DNA from: JAAXKN01 sp050258815
Lineage (GTDB): Bacteria; Bacteroidota; Ignavibacteria; Ignavibacteriales; SURF-24
Direction: 5' to 3'
Assembly (NCBI GenBank): GCA_050258815.1
Contig: JBLMZM010000053.1
Location: forward strand, 1 to 64,000
Length of the DNA: 64,000 bases
The notes under the pieces were generated by a model. That model saw only the letters and a list, made by a program, of their open reading frames with translations. It did not search any database and was not told the DNA's origin. The position numbers were made by a program, and so were the translations under genes. Of this stretch, positions 1 to 8,441 are shown piece after piece; position 1 is the first letter of the stretch, and every line of letters starts with the position of its first letter.

Positions 1-1
1 A

Positions 2-118
2 ATCAATCTCACCGACGGCTGCCGGTTTTAATGATTTTCCGGCTTCATCAGCTCCGGTTAAACACTCTGGCTCATCCAGGTTATTTACTATTTCGTCCAG
101 ATTGATCCTGCTATCCAT
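2..118 (-). CDS. 5' end of an unidentified protein, cut by the window edge
   Basis: An open frame of 39 codons starts at an ATG preceded by AGGAG six bases upstream and runs off the left edge without a stop. The visible residues are acidic and polar (MDSRINLDEIVNNLDEPEC and on), with no signal peptide or membrane segment. Too little is present to assign a family. The clean ribosome-binding site and absence of stops make a real gene start likely. Confidence 0.5.
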   Translation of the reverse strand, partial: MDSRINLDEIVNNLDEPECLTGADEAGKSLKPAAVGEID

Positions 119-387
119 TAAATACTCCTATTGGGCGTTCAATACCTTATTATCCGCCCCAATTTATTTATTTGATCTTGTGCACTTCCGGCTTATGCTG
201 TTCATGCACAGAATATTGAATACTCCTTTCCTGTAATCGGATTTTCTATAATCGATTTTCACACATTATACACATTAGCCGCATATTTGTACTATTCAAA
301 AACAGACGGGACTTTCTAATGCATCACCTGGAATCAGAGAATCTTTGGAATAAGATATTCTCCTTAACAGGATTTAATAAAGCAGAT

Positions 388-753
388 TTATTTAACAAAT
401 CTGATCGTCATTGGGTACCTGTAGCTCTTTCCATCATTTGTCTGTACCGAGGCTATTATCACCAGCACAAGGTCTGCCAGTACTATAAATATTATTAATA
501 ATATTCCCACGGCCAGAAGTATCAGTACAATGGAAATAAATCCATAGATAGTCATTGATATCTGAAAATTCAGCGACTCTTTTCCCTGCTCATTAACAAA
601 AGGAAACTCATCCTTTTTTATGAGCCATATGACCAGAGGTCCCAACACATTACCAAACGGTATTCCAATGAACATTGAAAGTGCGGATAAATGACATAAC
701 ATGCCCCATAATCTGGATTCTTTTTCGATGGAAGCATTTTCAAAAGTTTCCAT
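388..753 (-). CDS. DUF4870 (Tic20-like) small membrane protein
   Basis: A 121-residue protein with a polar N-terminus followed by the DUF4870 pattern: a first hydrophobic hairpin around residues 15-45 (LCHLSALSMFIGIPFGNVLG, then PLVIWLIKK), a polar E-Q-G-K-E-S-L-N-F-Q stretch, and a long hydrophobic region near 70-103. This family is an integral inner-membrane protein of unknown function, common in bacteria. The start has AAAGGAG seven bases upstream. It stands alone, with no co-directional partner within 300 bases. The family call is firm and the function unknown. Confidence 0.85.
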   Translation of the reverse strand: METFENASIEKESRLWGMLCHLSALSMFIGIPFGNVLGPLVIWLIKKDEFPFVNEQGKESLNFQISMTIYGFISIVLILLAVGILLIIFIVLADLVLVIIASVQTNDGKSYRYPMTIRFVK

Positions 754-1082
754 TTCAATTCTCCTTTATTATGATTAAAGAACACCTTTTAAGTATTATC
801 AGGCAGAGGGAAGCGGAGTTTTCTGCCATTTAATAGGGAATAAATCTTTTTCGGTTCAGCAAAATATATCGCCGGCCTGCAGAATAATGCTATTTCAGAA
901 CCGGATAGTTGTCATTTTCCACATAAATATTTTTTCTATCAGTTAAGTTAATTGAATTATCTGATGCAATCAACAGGGGAATCAGGATTTGTTCAATGGG
1001 GATATTTTAGAGGGATCGGAGGCTTTAAATACAGTCCGGCCGGGGATCTGCTGGCTGCATATCCCCGGCCGGACTAAAATGG
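754..1082. other. Intergenic region with a strong hairpin
   Basis: This 329-base stretch holds no open frame with a credible start. It contains the upstream region of the DUF4870 gene at its left and, at its right end, the hairpin annotated separately. Nothing else is recognised. Confidence 0.5.
1033..1075 (-). terminator. Hairpin terminator after the efflux operon
   Basis: Perfect 15-base arms (AGTCCGGCCGGGGAT and its complement) enclose a 13-base loop, just beyond the stop of the PII-like gene. Read leftward, the hairpin is followed only by a weak GTATTTAAA tract. It is the likely 3' end of the tetR-tolC-hlyD-acrB-PII transcript. Confidence 0.7.
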
Positions 1083-1382
1083 TCAGACTATTCTTTCTAA
1101 AGGCATCTGGAACAGGCGCGCAAGATCATCTTTCATCGTGATATCCGCGTTCATCTGCCTGATCAAATCGGTAACGGTCTCAAGCTGTCTTTCATCCTCA
1201 AAAGCTATCATGCGTACATTATTATAGCCGGGATATGTGCGGGTTCCCAGATGGGGCATGGTCGAATGACCTTTTCCCTTTACGTTTTCCCACTCGGTGT
1301 AAAAATCCACGCCGGCTTTCTCCAGGATGGCGGAGATTCTGTCCTCAATAACTTCACGGTAAACTATAAATGCAATTTTCAT
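1083..1382 (-). CDS. PII-like PG0541-family transporter-associated protein
   Basis: A 99-residue soluble protein that resembles the PG0541 family of small PII-superfamily proteins encoded beside RND efflux genes in Bacteroidota. The N-terminus MKIAFIVYREVIEDRISAIL fits a ferredoxin-like beta-alpha-beta start, and the segment K-G-K-G-H-S-T-M-P-H-L-G corresponds to the T-loop region. It lies directly downstream of the RND permease on the same strand, so a role in modulating or sensing for the pump is inferred; the true ligand is unknown. GAGG precedes the start. A hairpin separates it from the permease gene. Confidence 0.75.
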   Translation of the reverse strand: MKIAFIVYREVIEDRISAILEKAGVDFYTEWENVKGKGHSTMPHLGTRTYPGYNNVRMIAFEDERQLETVTDLIRQMNADITMKDDLARLFQMPLERIV

Positions 1383-1434
1383 CAGTTTGCCTCATTTTTT
1401 ATTTGTTAGCTTTATAGTCCGATTCCTAAAGACA

Positions 1435-1460
1435 CCGTCATGGAATTGCTTCCATGACGG
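1435..1460. terminator. Hairpin between acrB-like and PII-like genes
   Basis: Perfect 11-base arms (CCGTCATGGAA and its complement) around a TTGC tetraloop. On the plus strand it is followed by ATCATTTTTT, so it is a better intrinsic terminator for rightward antisense RNA than for the leftward operon. For the operon it may act as a processing, stability or attenuation hairpin lowering expression of the PII-like gene. Confidence 0.5.
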
Positions 1461-1476
1461 ATCATTTTTTATGAAA

Positions 1477-4400
1477 TTATCTTTCAGTTGAAGCTGTTTC
1501 CGGCTCCAGTTCGTATATCCTGATGCGCCCGAATGATAATACCTTAACTATCCAGGCAAAAGCCTTCTTCATCGAGAAGTCGTCAAGTATTGTATATACA
1601 ACCGGCACGACCAGCAAGGTAAGAATTGTGGAAGTGATTAAACCTCCGATCACCGCCTGCCCCATTGGCGACCTGAATTCAGATCCTTCACCCAAACCAA
1701 GCGCTACGGGTATCATACCGAAAATCATTGCAAAAGTCGTCATCAGAATAGGGCGCAGTCTTGTAGGACCCGCCAGCAGCAGAGCCTCTGTTCTTGAATG
1801 ACCGCGCTCACGCATGATATTGGCATAATCAATCAGCAGGATTGCATTTTTAGTTACAAGTCCCATCAGCATGATGATACCGATCATGGACATAACCGAC
1901 AGCGAGCTGTTAAATGCAATCAGCGCCATAATTGCTCCAATGATAGCCATTGGAAGCGAAAGCATGATTGAGAACGGATAAATAAAACTCTCAAACTGCA
2001 TTGCAAGAACTATATAAACAAATACAATTGCAAGAATAAGGGATATAAAGATGTTAAAGAACGATTCAGCCTGCATCTCACCCTGCCCAACTACAGAGAT
2101 ATTGTAGCCCGCAGGAAGCTGCATTTTGGACGACTGCTTCATTACATCACCCAACACGTCTCCCATTTGTCTTCCCGACAGATTTGCATCAACGCGTATT
2201 TCCCTCTGGCGATCATAACGGTTAATTTTCGAGGGTCCTACACCTTCATAAACATCAGCAATATCTCCCAGGCGAACGTTGATCTTTTCACCCTTTGGTC
2301 CCTGCTTGTTGCTCATTATCGACAGGTTCTGGATATCACTTATCGACTTACGGTTGTTTTCCTTCAATTGTACCCTGACGTCATACTGTTCGCTGCCTTC
2401 CTGATATTTCGTGGCCACGAATCCGTCAACCATGGAGCGGACTGAGGAGGCTACTGACATTACGTTAATACCAAGGTCAGAAGCCTTATCGCGGTCAATC
2501 CTTACACGCACCTCAGGTTTGGAGGCTTCAAGTGAACTTTCCACGTCAACGGCACCCGGAGTGGAATGAACAATTTTCTTCAACTTTTCGGCAATATCAT
2601 TGATCTTGCCGATCTCGGCTCCCCTTACGCTGAAGGTAACAGGTTTCTCCTGCCCGCCGGGACCCCCTTCAACAGAGAAGTTTATGGCTGCTCCGGGAAA
2701 GTTTACGAATTCACGGCGCAAACTGCTGATGATCTCATCCTGTGATCTCTTGCGCTCATCCTTTTTTGTCAGCTTTACTAGTATTTTTGCCTTGTTGACA
2801 GGAACGTTTTTTCCCCCGACTGTGGTAAGCAGATTCGTTACTTCCTTAACCTTGTGCAGCTTATCCTCTATTACCTGACACAACCTGTCTGTCTGCTCAA
2901 TTGATGTACCTGATGCAGCATTGACCTGGATCGTAAATTCACCCCTGTCACTTGAGGGGAAGAATGTGCTTCCAAGAAAACGGGTAAGCATCATGCTCGA
3001 GACAAATACTAAAATTGAGCCCACAACGACCACCACGCGGTGTCTTAAAGCCCAGGCCAGCGTTATCTTGTATCGTCCATTAAGCCATTCAAAAAAGCTG
3101 TTGAAATAATAAAGCATCCTGTGAATAATGTTGCCCGATTTGGTCAGGTGCTCATCCTCTTTTTTCAGCCAGCGCGAAGAAAGCATCGGCGTAAGAGTAA
3201 ATGCAACGAACAAGGAGACCAATACTGCAACTGATACCGTTATACCGAACTGATAGAAGAAACGGCCTACGATACCCGACATGAATGCCACGGGAACGAA
3301 TACGGCAACAATGGTAAAGGTTGTAGCAAGTACGGCCAGACCGATTTCATTTGTGGCAGACTTGGCTGCTTCCATTGGAGTTTCGCCCTGATCCAGGTGA
3401 CGATATATATTTTCAATGACCACAATGGCATCGTCAATCAATAAACCCACGGCAAGAGATAACGCCAGAAGTGACATCATATTCAGCGTGAAGTTCAGCA
3501 TGTACATCACCATGAACGTGGTAATGATGGAAGTAGGCAGTGCAATGGCACTGATAATAGTACTTCTCAGGTTACCAAGGAACAGATATATTACTATAAC
3601 TGCAAGCAGACCGCCATATACAATGTCAAACAACACGTCGTTTACAGAATCCTTGATAAATACCGAGTAATCCTGTGCTGTAGAAACTTTCACGTCCGAA
3701 GGAAGATCTGCCTGCATCTTCTTAAGCTCCTTCTGAACCTGGTTGGCTACCTGTACAGTGTTGGCACCGGACTGTTTCATAATATTTAATCCGACTGCAG
3801 TACGCCCGTTGTACCTCGATAAGCTCGTGCGGTCAACCGTTGCATCCGAGACCGTGGCAACTTCATCCAGGCGCACAATGTTTCCCTGTTTTGAAACAAT
3901 GATTATCTTTCCGAAATCAGATAGATTCTGGAACTTACCCATCGTGCGCAGCAGCAGCTGACGGGTACCCTGATCCAGATTACCACCCGGTATTTCAACG
4001 TTTGAGGCCCCTACACTCTGAATTACATCCTGAATCGAAAGCGAATAGGCCCTCAGCCTTTCCAGGTCCACATCTACGTGTATTTCTCTTTCGGCTCCGC
4101 CTATAAGATCTACTGAACCCACGCCTGGTACATTCTCAAGTCTCTTCTTTATTATATCTTTTGTATATGTGGTTAATTCCTTTTCAGAACGCTGACCCGC
4201 AACCGTAAGAGTGAGTATCGGCTGGCTTGCAGGATCGTATCTTTGAATAACCGGTTCTTCAATGTCCGTCGGCAGATTGCCTCTTATGGCAGCAATCTTT
4301 TCGCGGACTTCCTGTGCGGCTGACTTACCGTCAACCTCCAGCTTGAACTGAACCACGATGATTGATACGCCTTCCTGCGAAGTGGATTGGATGTGATCCA

Positions 4401-4629
4401 CACCCGCTACCGGGTTAACGGCGTCTTCAATCGGCTTTGAAACGTCAGTCTCTATTTGTTCAGGACCCGCACCCGGCAATACCGTCGTGATAACCACAAC
4501 CGGAATATCCACGTCTGGGTAAAGATCCACATTCAGCCTTGTAAGGGCAAAAAGTCCAAGTACCACGAGAGCAAAAATCATCATCGTAGCAAATACGGGA
4601 CGTTTTATCGAAACATCAGCAAGTTTCAT
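1477..4629 (-). CDS. RND (HAE1/AcrB-type) efflux permease
   Basis: At 1050 residues this is the normal length for a hydrophobe/amphiphile efflux RND transporter. It starts with the family signature MKLADVSIKRPVFATMMIF (first membrane helix), has two large periplasmic porter/docking regions and two blocks of five to six helices. The fourth helix carries the proton-relay acidic pair in GLLIDDAIVVIENIYRHL. It would trade protons for drug-like substrates across the inner membrane, with the adaptor and outer-membrane channel encoded immediately upstream. AAGGA lies ten bases before the ATG. Substrate range cannot be read from sequence. Confidence 0.95.
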   Translation of the reverse strand: MKLADVSIKRPVFATMMIFALVVLGLFALTRLNVDLYPDVDIPVVVITTVLPGAGPEQIETDVSKPIEDAVNPVAGVDHIQSTSQEGVSIIVVQFKLEVDGKSAAQEVREKIAAIRGNLPTDIEEPVIQRYDPASQPILTLTVAGQRSEKELTTYTKDIIKKRLENVPGVGSVDLIGGAEREIHVDVDLERLRAYSLSIQDVIQSVGASNVEIPGGNLDQGTRQLLLRTMGKFQNLSDFGKIIIVSKQGNIVRLDEVATVSDATVDRTSLSRYNGRTAVGLNIMKQSGANTVQVANQVQKELKKMQADLPSDVKVSTAQDYSVFIKDSVNDVLFDIVYGGLLAVIVIYLFLGNLRSTIISAIALPTSIITTFMVMYMLNFTLNMMSLLALSLAVGLLIDDAIVVIENIYRHLDQGETPMEAAKSATNEIGLAVLATTFTIVAVFVPVAFMSGIVGRFFYQFGITVSVAVLVSLFVAFTLTPMLSSRWLKKEDEHLTKSGNIIHRMLYYFNSFFEWLNGRYKITLAWALRHRVVVVVGSILVFVSSMMLTRFLGSTFFPSSDRGEFTIQVNAASGTSIEQTDRLCQVIEDKLHKVKEVTNLLTTVGGKNVPVNKAKILVKLTKKDERKRSQDEIISSLRREFVNFPGAAINFSVEGGPGGQEKPVTFSVRGAEIGKINDIAEKLKKIVHSTPGAVDVESSLEASKPEVRVRIDRDKASDLGINVMSVASSVRSMVDGFVATKYQEGSEQYDVRVQLKENNRKSISDIQNLSIMSNKQGPKGEKINVRLGDIADVYEGVGPSKINRYDRQREIRVDANLSGRQMGDVLGDVMKQSSKMQLPAGYNISVVGQGEMQAESFFNIFISLILAIVFVYIVLAMQFESFIYPFSIMLSLPMAIIGAIMALIAFNSSLSVMSMIGIIMLMGLVTKNAILLIDYANIMRERGHSRTEALLLAGPTRLRPILMTTFAMIFGMIPVALGLGEGSEFRSPMGQAVIGGLITSTILTLLVVPVVYTILDDFSMKKAFAWIVKVLSFGRIRIYELEPETASTER

Positions 4630-4648
4630 ACACTAAATTCCTTCCTGT

Positions 4649-5734
4649 TTAATTTGATGAAAGCAGATTTGGATCCGTGGAAACAACAACTGGCACACCA
4701 TCTTTCAGATTGTTCATACCTACTCTGGCTACCACTTCGTCCGGCTTTAATCCTTCAATTACTTCAATGTATTTATCGTTCTGCAGGCCTAATTTAACGC
4801 TTCTGATGTAAGCCTTTCCCTGTGATATTACGTAGACCTGTGGACCCTTTTCGGAATATACCACGGCCTCTCTGGGTATAACTTTAACTTCTTGCGGAGT
4901 GTTTAATTCAAGCTCTGCCTTTGCAAACATACCCGGCTTGAACCAGGAATTTTTAGCATTGGGGAAGGTTGCCTTTACCTGGAAAGTACGGGTTGACAGA
5001 TCGGCTGATCTGGCTATTTCAGTGATCTTTCCTGTTGCATAGATTGAAGTATTAAGCTCAGAATATATCTTAACATTTTTGCCAGTTGTAACATAGGGCA
5101 GATCGGATTCGCCAACACTCATTATTAACTTCAGCTGGCTGATCGTTGCCACAGTAATAATAGGTGTGCCTGGTGAGGCAAAATCTCCCATATTGAATTT
5201 TACGCTTGTTACTACACCCGAAATCGGAGTGGTGAGTTCAACTGCGCTTTTAGCCGCGTTAAAATTTGCTTTAGCTATATCATAACCCGTCTGGGCCTGA
5301 TCCAGCGCCTGGCGTGCAACTGCTCCGCTTTCAAAAAGCGACTTTGTCCTTTCCAGATTCTTTTCAACATTCTGCAGATTTGACTGCGCCTGGTAATACT
5401 GTGAGGCCAGGCCCCCCTTGTCCAGTTTTACAACAACCTGCCCTGCTTTAACAAAATCCCCCACCTTTACAGGAATGTTGACAATCCTTTCGGCAAGCTG
5501 CGAAACTATATTAGCCTGCTGTTCACCTTCAAGCGAACCGGTATATACCTTTGCCAGCGTCAGCCGCTTGTTTTCAACCTTGGCAGTAATTACGGAAACC
5601 GAATCACTTTTTTCCGCCCTGAAGTCGGCTTTCTTTTCTTCAGCATTTTTCTTGCCGCAACCGGTCATCTGTATGGCAGAGGCAGCAAGCAGCACAAAAA
5701 ACATTCCCCATAATATATTGGACTTACTTTTCAT
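4649..5734 (-). CDS. RND efflux periplasmic adaptor lipoprotein (HlyD/AcrA family)
   Basis: Membrane-fusion subunit linking the RND permease to the TolC-like channel. The chosen ATG has AGGAG ten bases upstream and gives a lipoprotein signal ending M-T-G-C (Cys26). A longer frame reaching back to 5824 overlaps the tolC stop but would put 30 polar residues before the signal. Visible parts: N-terminal lipoyl half-motif (VKVGDFVKAGQVVVKLDKGG), a coiled-coil hairpin (YYQAQSNLQNVEKNLERTKS), the second lipoyl half (TTPISGVVTSVKFNMGDFAS), a beta-barrel domain and a membrane-proximal domain. Its order between tolC-like and acrB-like genes is the usual tripartite pump arrangement. Confidence 0.93.
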   Translation of the reverse strand: MKSKSNILWGMFFVLLAASAIQMTGCGKKNAEEKKADFRAEKSDSVSVITAKVENKRLTLAKVYTGSLEGEQQANIVSQLAERIVNIPVKVGDFVKAGQVVVKLDKGGLASQYYQAQSNLQNVEKNLERTKSLFESGAVARQALDQAQTGYDIAKANFNAAKSAVELTTPISGVVTSVKFNMGDFASPGTPIITVATISQLKLIMSVGESDLPYVTTGKNVKIYSELNTSIYATGKITEIARSADLSTRTFQVKATFPNAKNSWFKPGMFAKAELELNTPQEVKVIPREAVVYSEKGPQVYVISQGKAYIRSVKLGLQNDKYIEVIEGLKPDEVVARVGMNNLKDGVPVVVSTDPNLLSSN

Positions 5735-5820
5735 CTTTAAAAAACTCCTATTTGATTTGTTAGTTGTGTTTTGGGTATTCCCTCTCTGTAACACGATAGA
5801 ATTAACTATTCGCTGATAAC

Positions 5821-7245
5821 TCATTTTTTATACCCCGTTATGCGCTCCCAATCAGAACGCGCTATCAGATAGTCATATACGGCCTGCGCCTTGTTTATCT
5901 GAGTACGCGTCAGGGCAACCTGGGAATCTATTAGTTCAATCTGCGTACCTAAACCATTCTTAAAGCGCACCTCAGCTATTGATACGGCCTTGGTTGCCTG
6001 TTCAACACTCTTACCCTGAGCCTCAATCCTCTTCCTGGCCTCCATCATCCTGAGGCGGGCCTCTTCAACCTGAATCTTAATTCCTTCCTCCAGCTTCATG
6101 CGTGTCAGAACTAACTTATCTTTGTCTATTGACGCCTGCTCGGTCCTGTATTTTGTCTGCATTCCGTTAAATATAGGATATGATACAGAAAGCCCCACCG
6201 TAAAACTTTTAGCCCAAAGATACTGCGAAAATCTGAACGTGTTATCCTGTGACTGATACTGATACTGACCAAAAGCAGCAAGAGTCGGGTAATAATCAGC
6301 CCTCTGAATCTGTATGTTTTTCTCCAGAATATTTTCCTGAACACTAAGGGCCTGCAGCTGGCTGTTCCTCTGAAGGGCCAGAGGTCCTTCCTGGTCAATT
6401 ACATCCTGCGGTATCTCATCCAATGACAGACTGCCGGTAAGCTCGATATCACGATTCAGTTCAATGCCCAGAATATTCTTCAAGCCGTTCTTTGCCAGTA
6501 TCAGCGTGCTCTGTGCCTGGCTGACTACCGGTTCTGTATTGGATACCTGTACTTCTGCTCTCAGATAGTCAAATTCTGAAGCCATTCCCTGCTTATAGAG
6601 CTGACTTACATTATTGTAGTTGGCTTTGGCCAGCTCCAGACTCTGCTGACTTACTTCCATGACATTCTGCGATAAGAGTACCCCATAATAGGCCCTCTTT
6701 ACCTGGAGGGCTACATCCTCATGGGCAGCGTTTGAGTTGTATTCAGTAAATAACCTGTAATCCTTGGCTATCTTAATTGCAGTGTTTACCTTTGCACTGA
6801 ACAGTACCTGGCTCAGTGAAAGCCCGGCCGTATAGCTGTTATTGGCTCCAAGAGAAAACGTGACCGTATTCGGTGACGAGTTAAACGGCGTATTCGGAGC
6901 TATAAACAGGGAAGGAAGCTCTATATTCCTGGAATAGTTGGCTGAAAACGAAAGCTGTGGATAAGCATTACCATAGGCTTCATTTATCTGGGCTTCAGCT
7001 TTCAGCAGATCCTGATCGGAAATCAGAATGTCTTTATTTTTCTGCATCGCTATCCCAATTGCATCCTTGAGAGAAAGCTTTATCACCCCCTCTGCAGCAA
7101 TTGTTTTTTCATAAACTGCCGCATTTTCCACACCGGACACCGGTTTTGAAGCTCTTACCAGACCCCCGGGTAAATTGCTTTCAACATTCTGGGCAAATAT
7201 ATTACTCGTTAAAATTGCAAATAATAAAAAGATATTTTTCTTCAC
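5821..7245 (-). CDS. TolC-family outer-membrane efflux channel
   Basis: 474 residues with a signal peptide (MKKNIFLLFAILTSNIFAQ) and two outer-membrane-efflux repeats, each rich in long amphipathic helices (for example VKRAYYGVLLSQNVMEVSQQ and RTQINKAQAVYDYLIARSDW). The protein trimerises to form the exit duct of the tripartite pump encoded by the next two genes. The start codon is GTG, set by AAGGAGATAAA directly upstream. It follows the TetR gene by 24 bases, so it is probably co-transcribed and self-regulated. Confidence 0.93.
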   Translation of the reverse strand: MKKNIFLLFAILTSNIFAQNVESNLPGGLVRASKPVSGVENAAVYEKTIAAEGVIKLSLKDAIGIAMQKNKDILISDQDLLKAEAQINEAYGNAYPQLSFSANYSRNIELPSLFIAPNTPFNSSPNTVTFSLGANNSYTAGLSLSQVLFSAKVNTAIKIAKDYRLFTEYNSNAAHEDVALQVKRAYYGVLLSQNVMEVSQQSLELAKANYNNVSQLYKQGMASEFDYLRAEVQVSNTEPVVSQAQSTLILAKNGLKNILGIELNRDIELTGSLSLDEIPQDVIDQEGPLALQRNSQLQALSVQENILEKNIQIQRADYYPTLAAFGQYQYQSQDNTFRFSQYLWAKSFTVGLSVSYPIFNGMQTKYRTEQASIDKDKLVLTRMKLEEGIKIQVEEARLRMMEARKRIEAQGKSVEQATKAVSIAEVRFKNGLGTQIELIDSQVALTRTQINKAQAVYDYLIARSDWERITGYKK

Positions 7246-7269
7246 TTTATCTCCTTCTTCCAGGCAAGA

Positions 7270-7923
7270 TTACCTGATTAGTATTCCGTTAAACAAAATA
7301 TCCAGTATAAAATCCACGTGCTCATTAATACTAGAATCTTTAAATTCTTTTGACCTTATTAAACCGGTTACATAAGGATAGACCAGTGTATGGTAGAAAT
7401 GCTGAAGGTTATCGGGATTAAGTTTCCTGATCTCCTGCTTTTCAATACCGGATACAATCCTTTTCCTGAAAATCTCATCCATTTTGCAGTGTTTTGTTTC
7501 AAATGCATCATTTTTCAAATGAATGGGCCGTTCACCGTTTCCGATAAAATAGGTTACAAGCAGCAATAATGCTTCTTTGTTACTGACCAGATATTCAAAG
7601 ATAGCTCTTGTGAATTGCTCCAAAAACTCGATCAGGTTGTCGGTATTCTGATCCACCCTTTCAACAATTTCCAGATTTGCTTCAAGCACACCGTCTATAA
7701 TGCTCTTAAATATTTCTTCTTTATTCTGGAAATAATTGTAAATGGTACCTATTCCAAATTCGGATTTTGTTGCAATATCCTCCAATGTGGTATTTGTAAA
7801 ACCTTTTTCGGCAAAGAGCCTGACCGCAGAGTTAAGAATATCCTGCCTTCTTTGCAGGCGTTCTCTTTCTTTCCTGCTCAGATTCATTAAATCTTCCATT
7901 TTTTTACCATTATTTATAAACAA
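7270..7923 (-). CDS. TetR/AcrR-family transcriptional repressor of the efflux operon
   Basis: The N-terminal helix-turn-helix is clear: RRQDILNSAVRLFAEKGF followed by TTLEDIATKSEFGIGTIYNY and FQNKEEIF. The remaining roughly 140 residues form the helical ligand-binding and dimer domain, without a recognised ligand motif. As first gene of a leftward efflux operon it probably represses its own promoter, where three similar palindromes sit 20-95 bases upstream. The first ATG has no clear ribosome-binding site; the ATG at 7887 has GGAAG five bases upstream and the one at 7899 is also possible. The family call is firm; only the start is uncertain. Confidence 0.9.
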   Translation of the reverse strand: MFINNGKKMEDLMNLSRKERERLQRRQDILNSAVRLFAEKGFTNTTLEDIATKSEFGIGTIYNYFQNKEEIFKSIIDGVLEANLEIVERVDQNTDNLIEFLEQFTRAIFEYLVSNKEALLLLVTYFIGNGERPIHLKNDAFETKHCKMDEIFRKRIVSGIEKQEIRKLNPDNLQHFYHTLVYPYVTGLIRSKEFKDSSINEHVDFILDILFNGILIR

Positions 7924-7945
7924 TAATTCATATTCAAAAATATTG

Positions 7946-7960
7946 ATTCACTATATGAAT
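7946..7960. promoter_or_regulatory. Putative TetR operator, copy 1
   Basis: ATTCA-CTATA-TGAAT, a perfect 5-base inverted repeat with 5-base spacer, in the upstream region of the TetR gene. The same pattern recurs at 7985 and 8004. Operator function is inferred from repetition and position. Confidence 0.6.
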
Positions 7961-7984
7961 GTCAAATATTATTTTATATTACTT

Positions 7985-7999
7985 ATTCAGTATATGAAT
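7985..7999. promoter_or_regulatory. Putative TetR operator, copy 2
   Basis: ATTCA-GTATA-TGAAT, identical to copy 1 except for one spacer base, with its centre 39 bases further upstream of the TetR gene. Confidence 0.6.
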
Positions 8000-8003
8000 A
8001 ATC

Positions 8004-8018
8004 ATTCACTTTTTGAGT
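8004..8018. promoter_or_regulatory. Putative TetR operator, copy 3 (imperfect)
   Basis: ATTCA-CTTTT-TGAGT, one mismatch in the right arm, 19 bases beyond copy 2. It is likely a weaker site of the same operator array. Confidence 0.45.
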
Positions 8019-8243
8019 GCAAAAACTTTTCTGGAAATTGACCATAAAGAAAAGGCGGAGACTTTAACAGAACATGGGCTGTCGGGGAATGATGGGTTTT
8101 GGCCGAATTTTATAATAGCTATGCATCTCATTGAATTTATTCCTGCCCTGGCATAAATTCATGACGCTGCACAATACTGCCTGTCTGAGGAGTTGTATAT
8201 CTGCAATATTACAGGAGTGGGACCAGGATTAACTTCAATCGGA

Positions 8244-8357
8244 CTAAAGAAAAAACCTCATACAAAATATAACGAGGGAAAAAATCACTAATCCCATTGT
8301 AATCATTTGGGCATTGGATATAATAAATTCCGTTATATTAGCCTTATTTTTTTCCAT
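8244..8357 (-). CDS. Possible 37-residue single-span membrane peptide
   Basis: A short frame with AGGA five bases before its ATG encodes a polar N-terminus (MEKNKANITEF) and a single hydrophobic helix (MGLVIFSLVIFCMRFFL) that ends at the stop. The layout is that of a small inner-membrane peptide. It lies about 85 bases downstream of the PAP2 gene on the same strand. No family is recognised. The surrounding 400 bases hold no larger gene, which supports it modestly. Confidence 0.4.
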   Translation of the reverse strand: MEKNKANITEFIISNAQMITMGLVIFSLVIFCMRFFL

Positions 8358-8441
8358 ATCTATCCTGAGAGTTATTAGTTTTTACCCTTATTAAAAAAAT
8401 ATGGATAAAATATGGTAAATGGGAAGGGCAGAAAATTGCCC

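Noticed and set aside
8426..8441. GGGCA/TGCCC hairpin touching the PAP2 stop codon
   Set aside because: A five-base stem is too weak to call a terminator.
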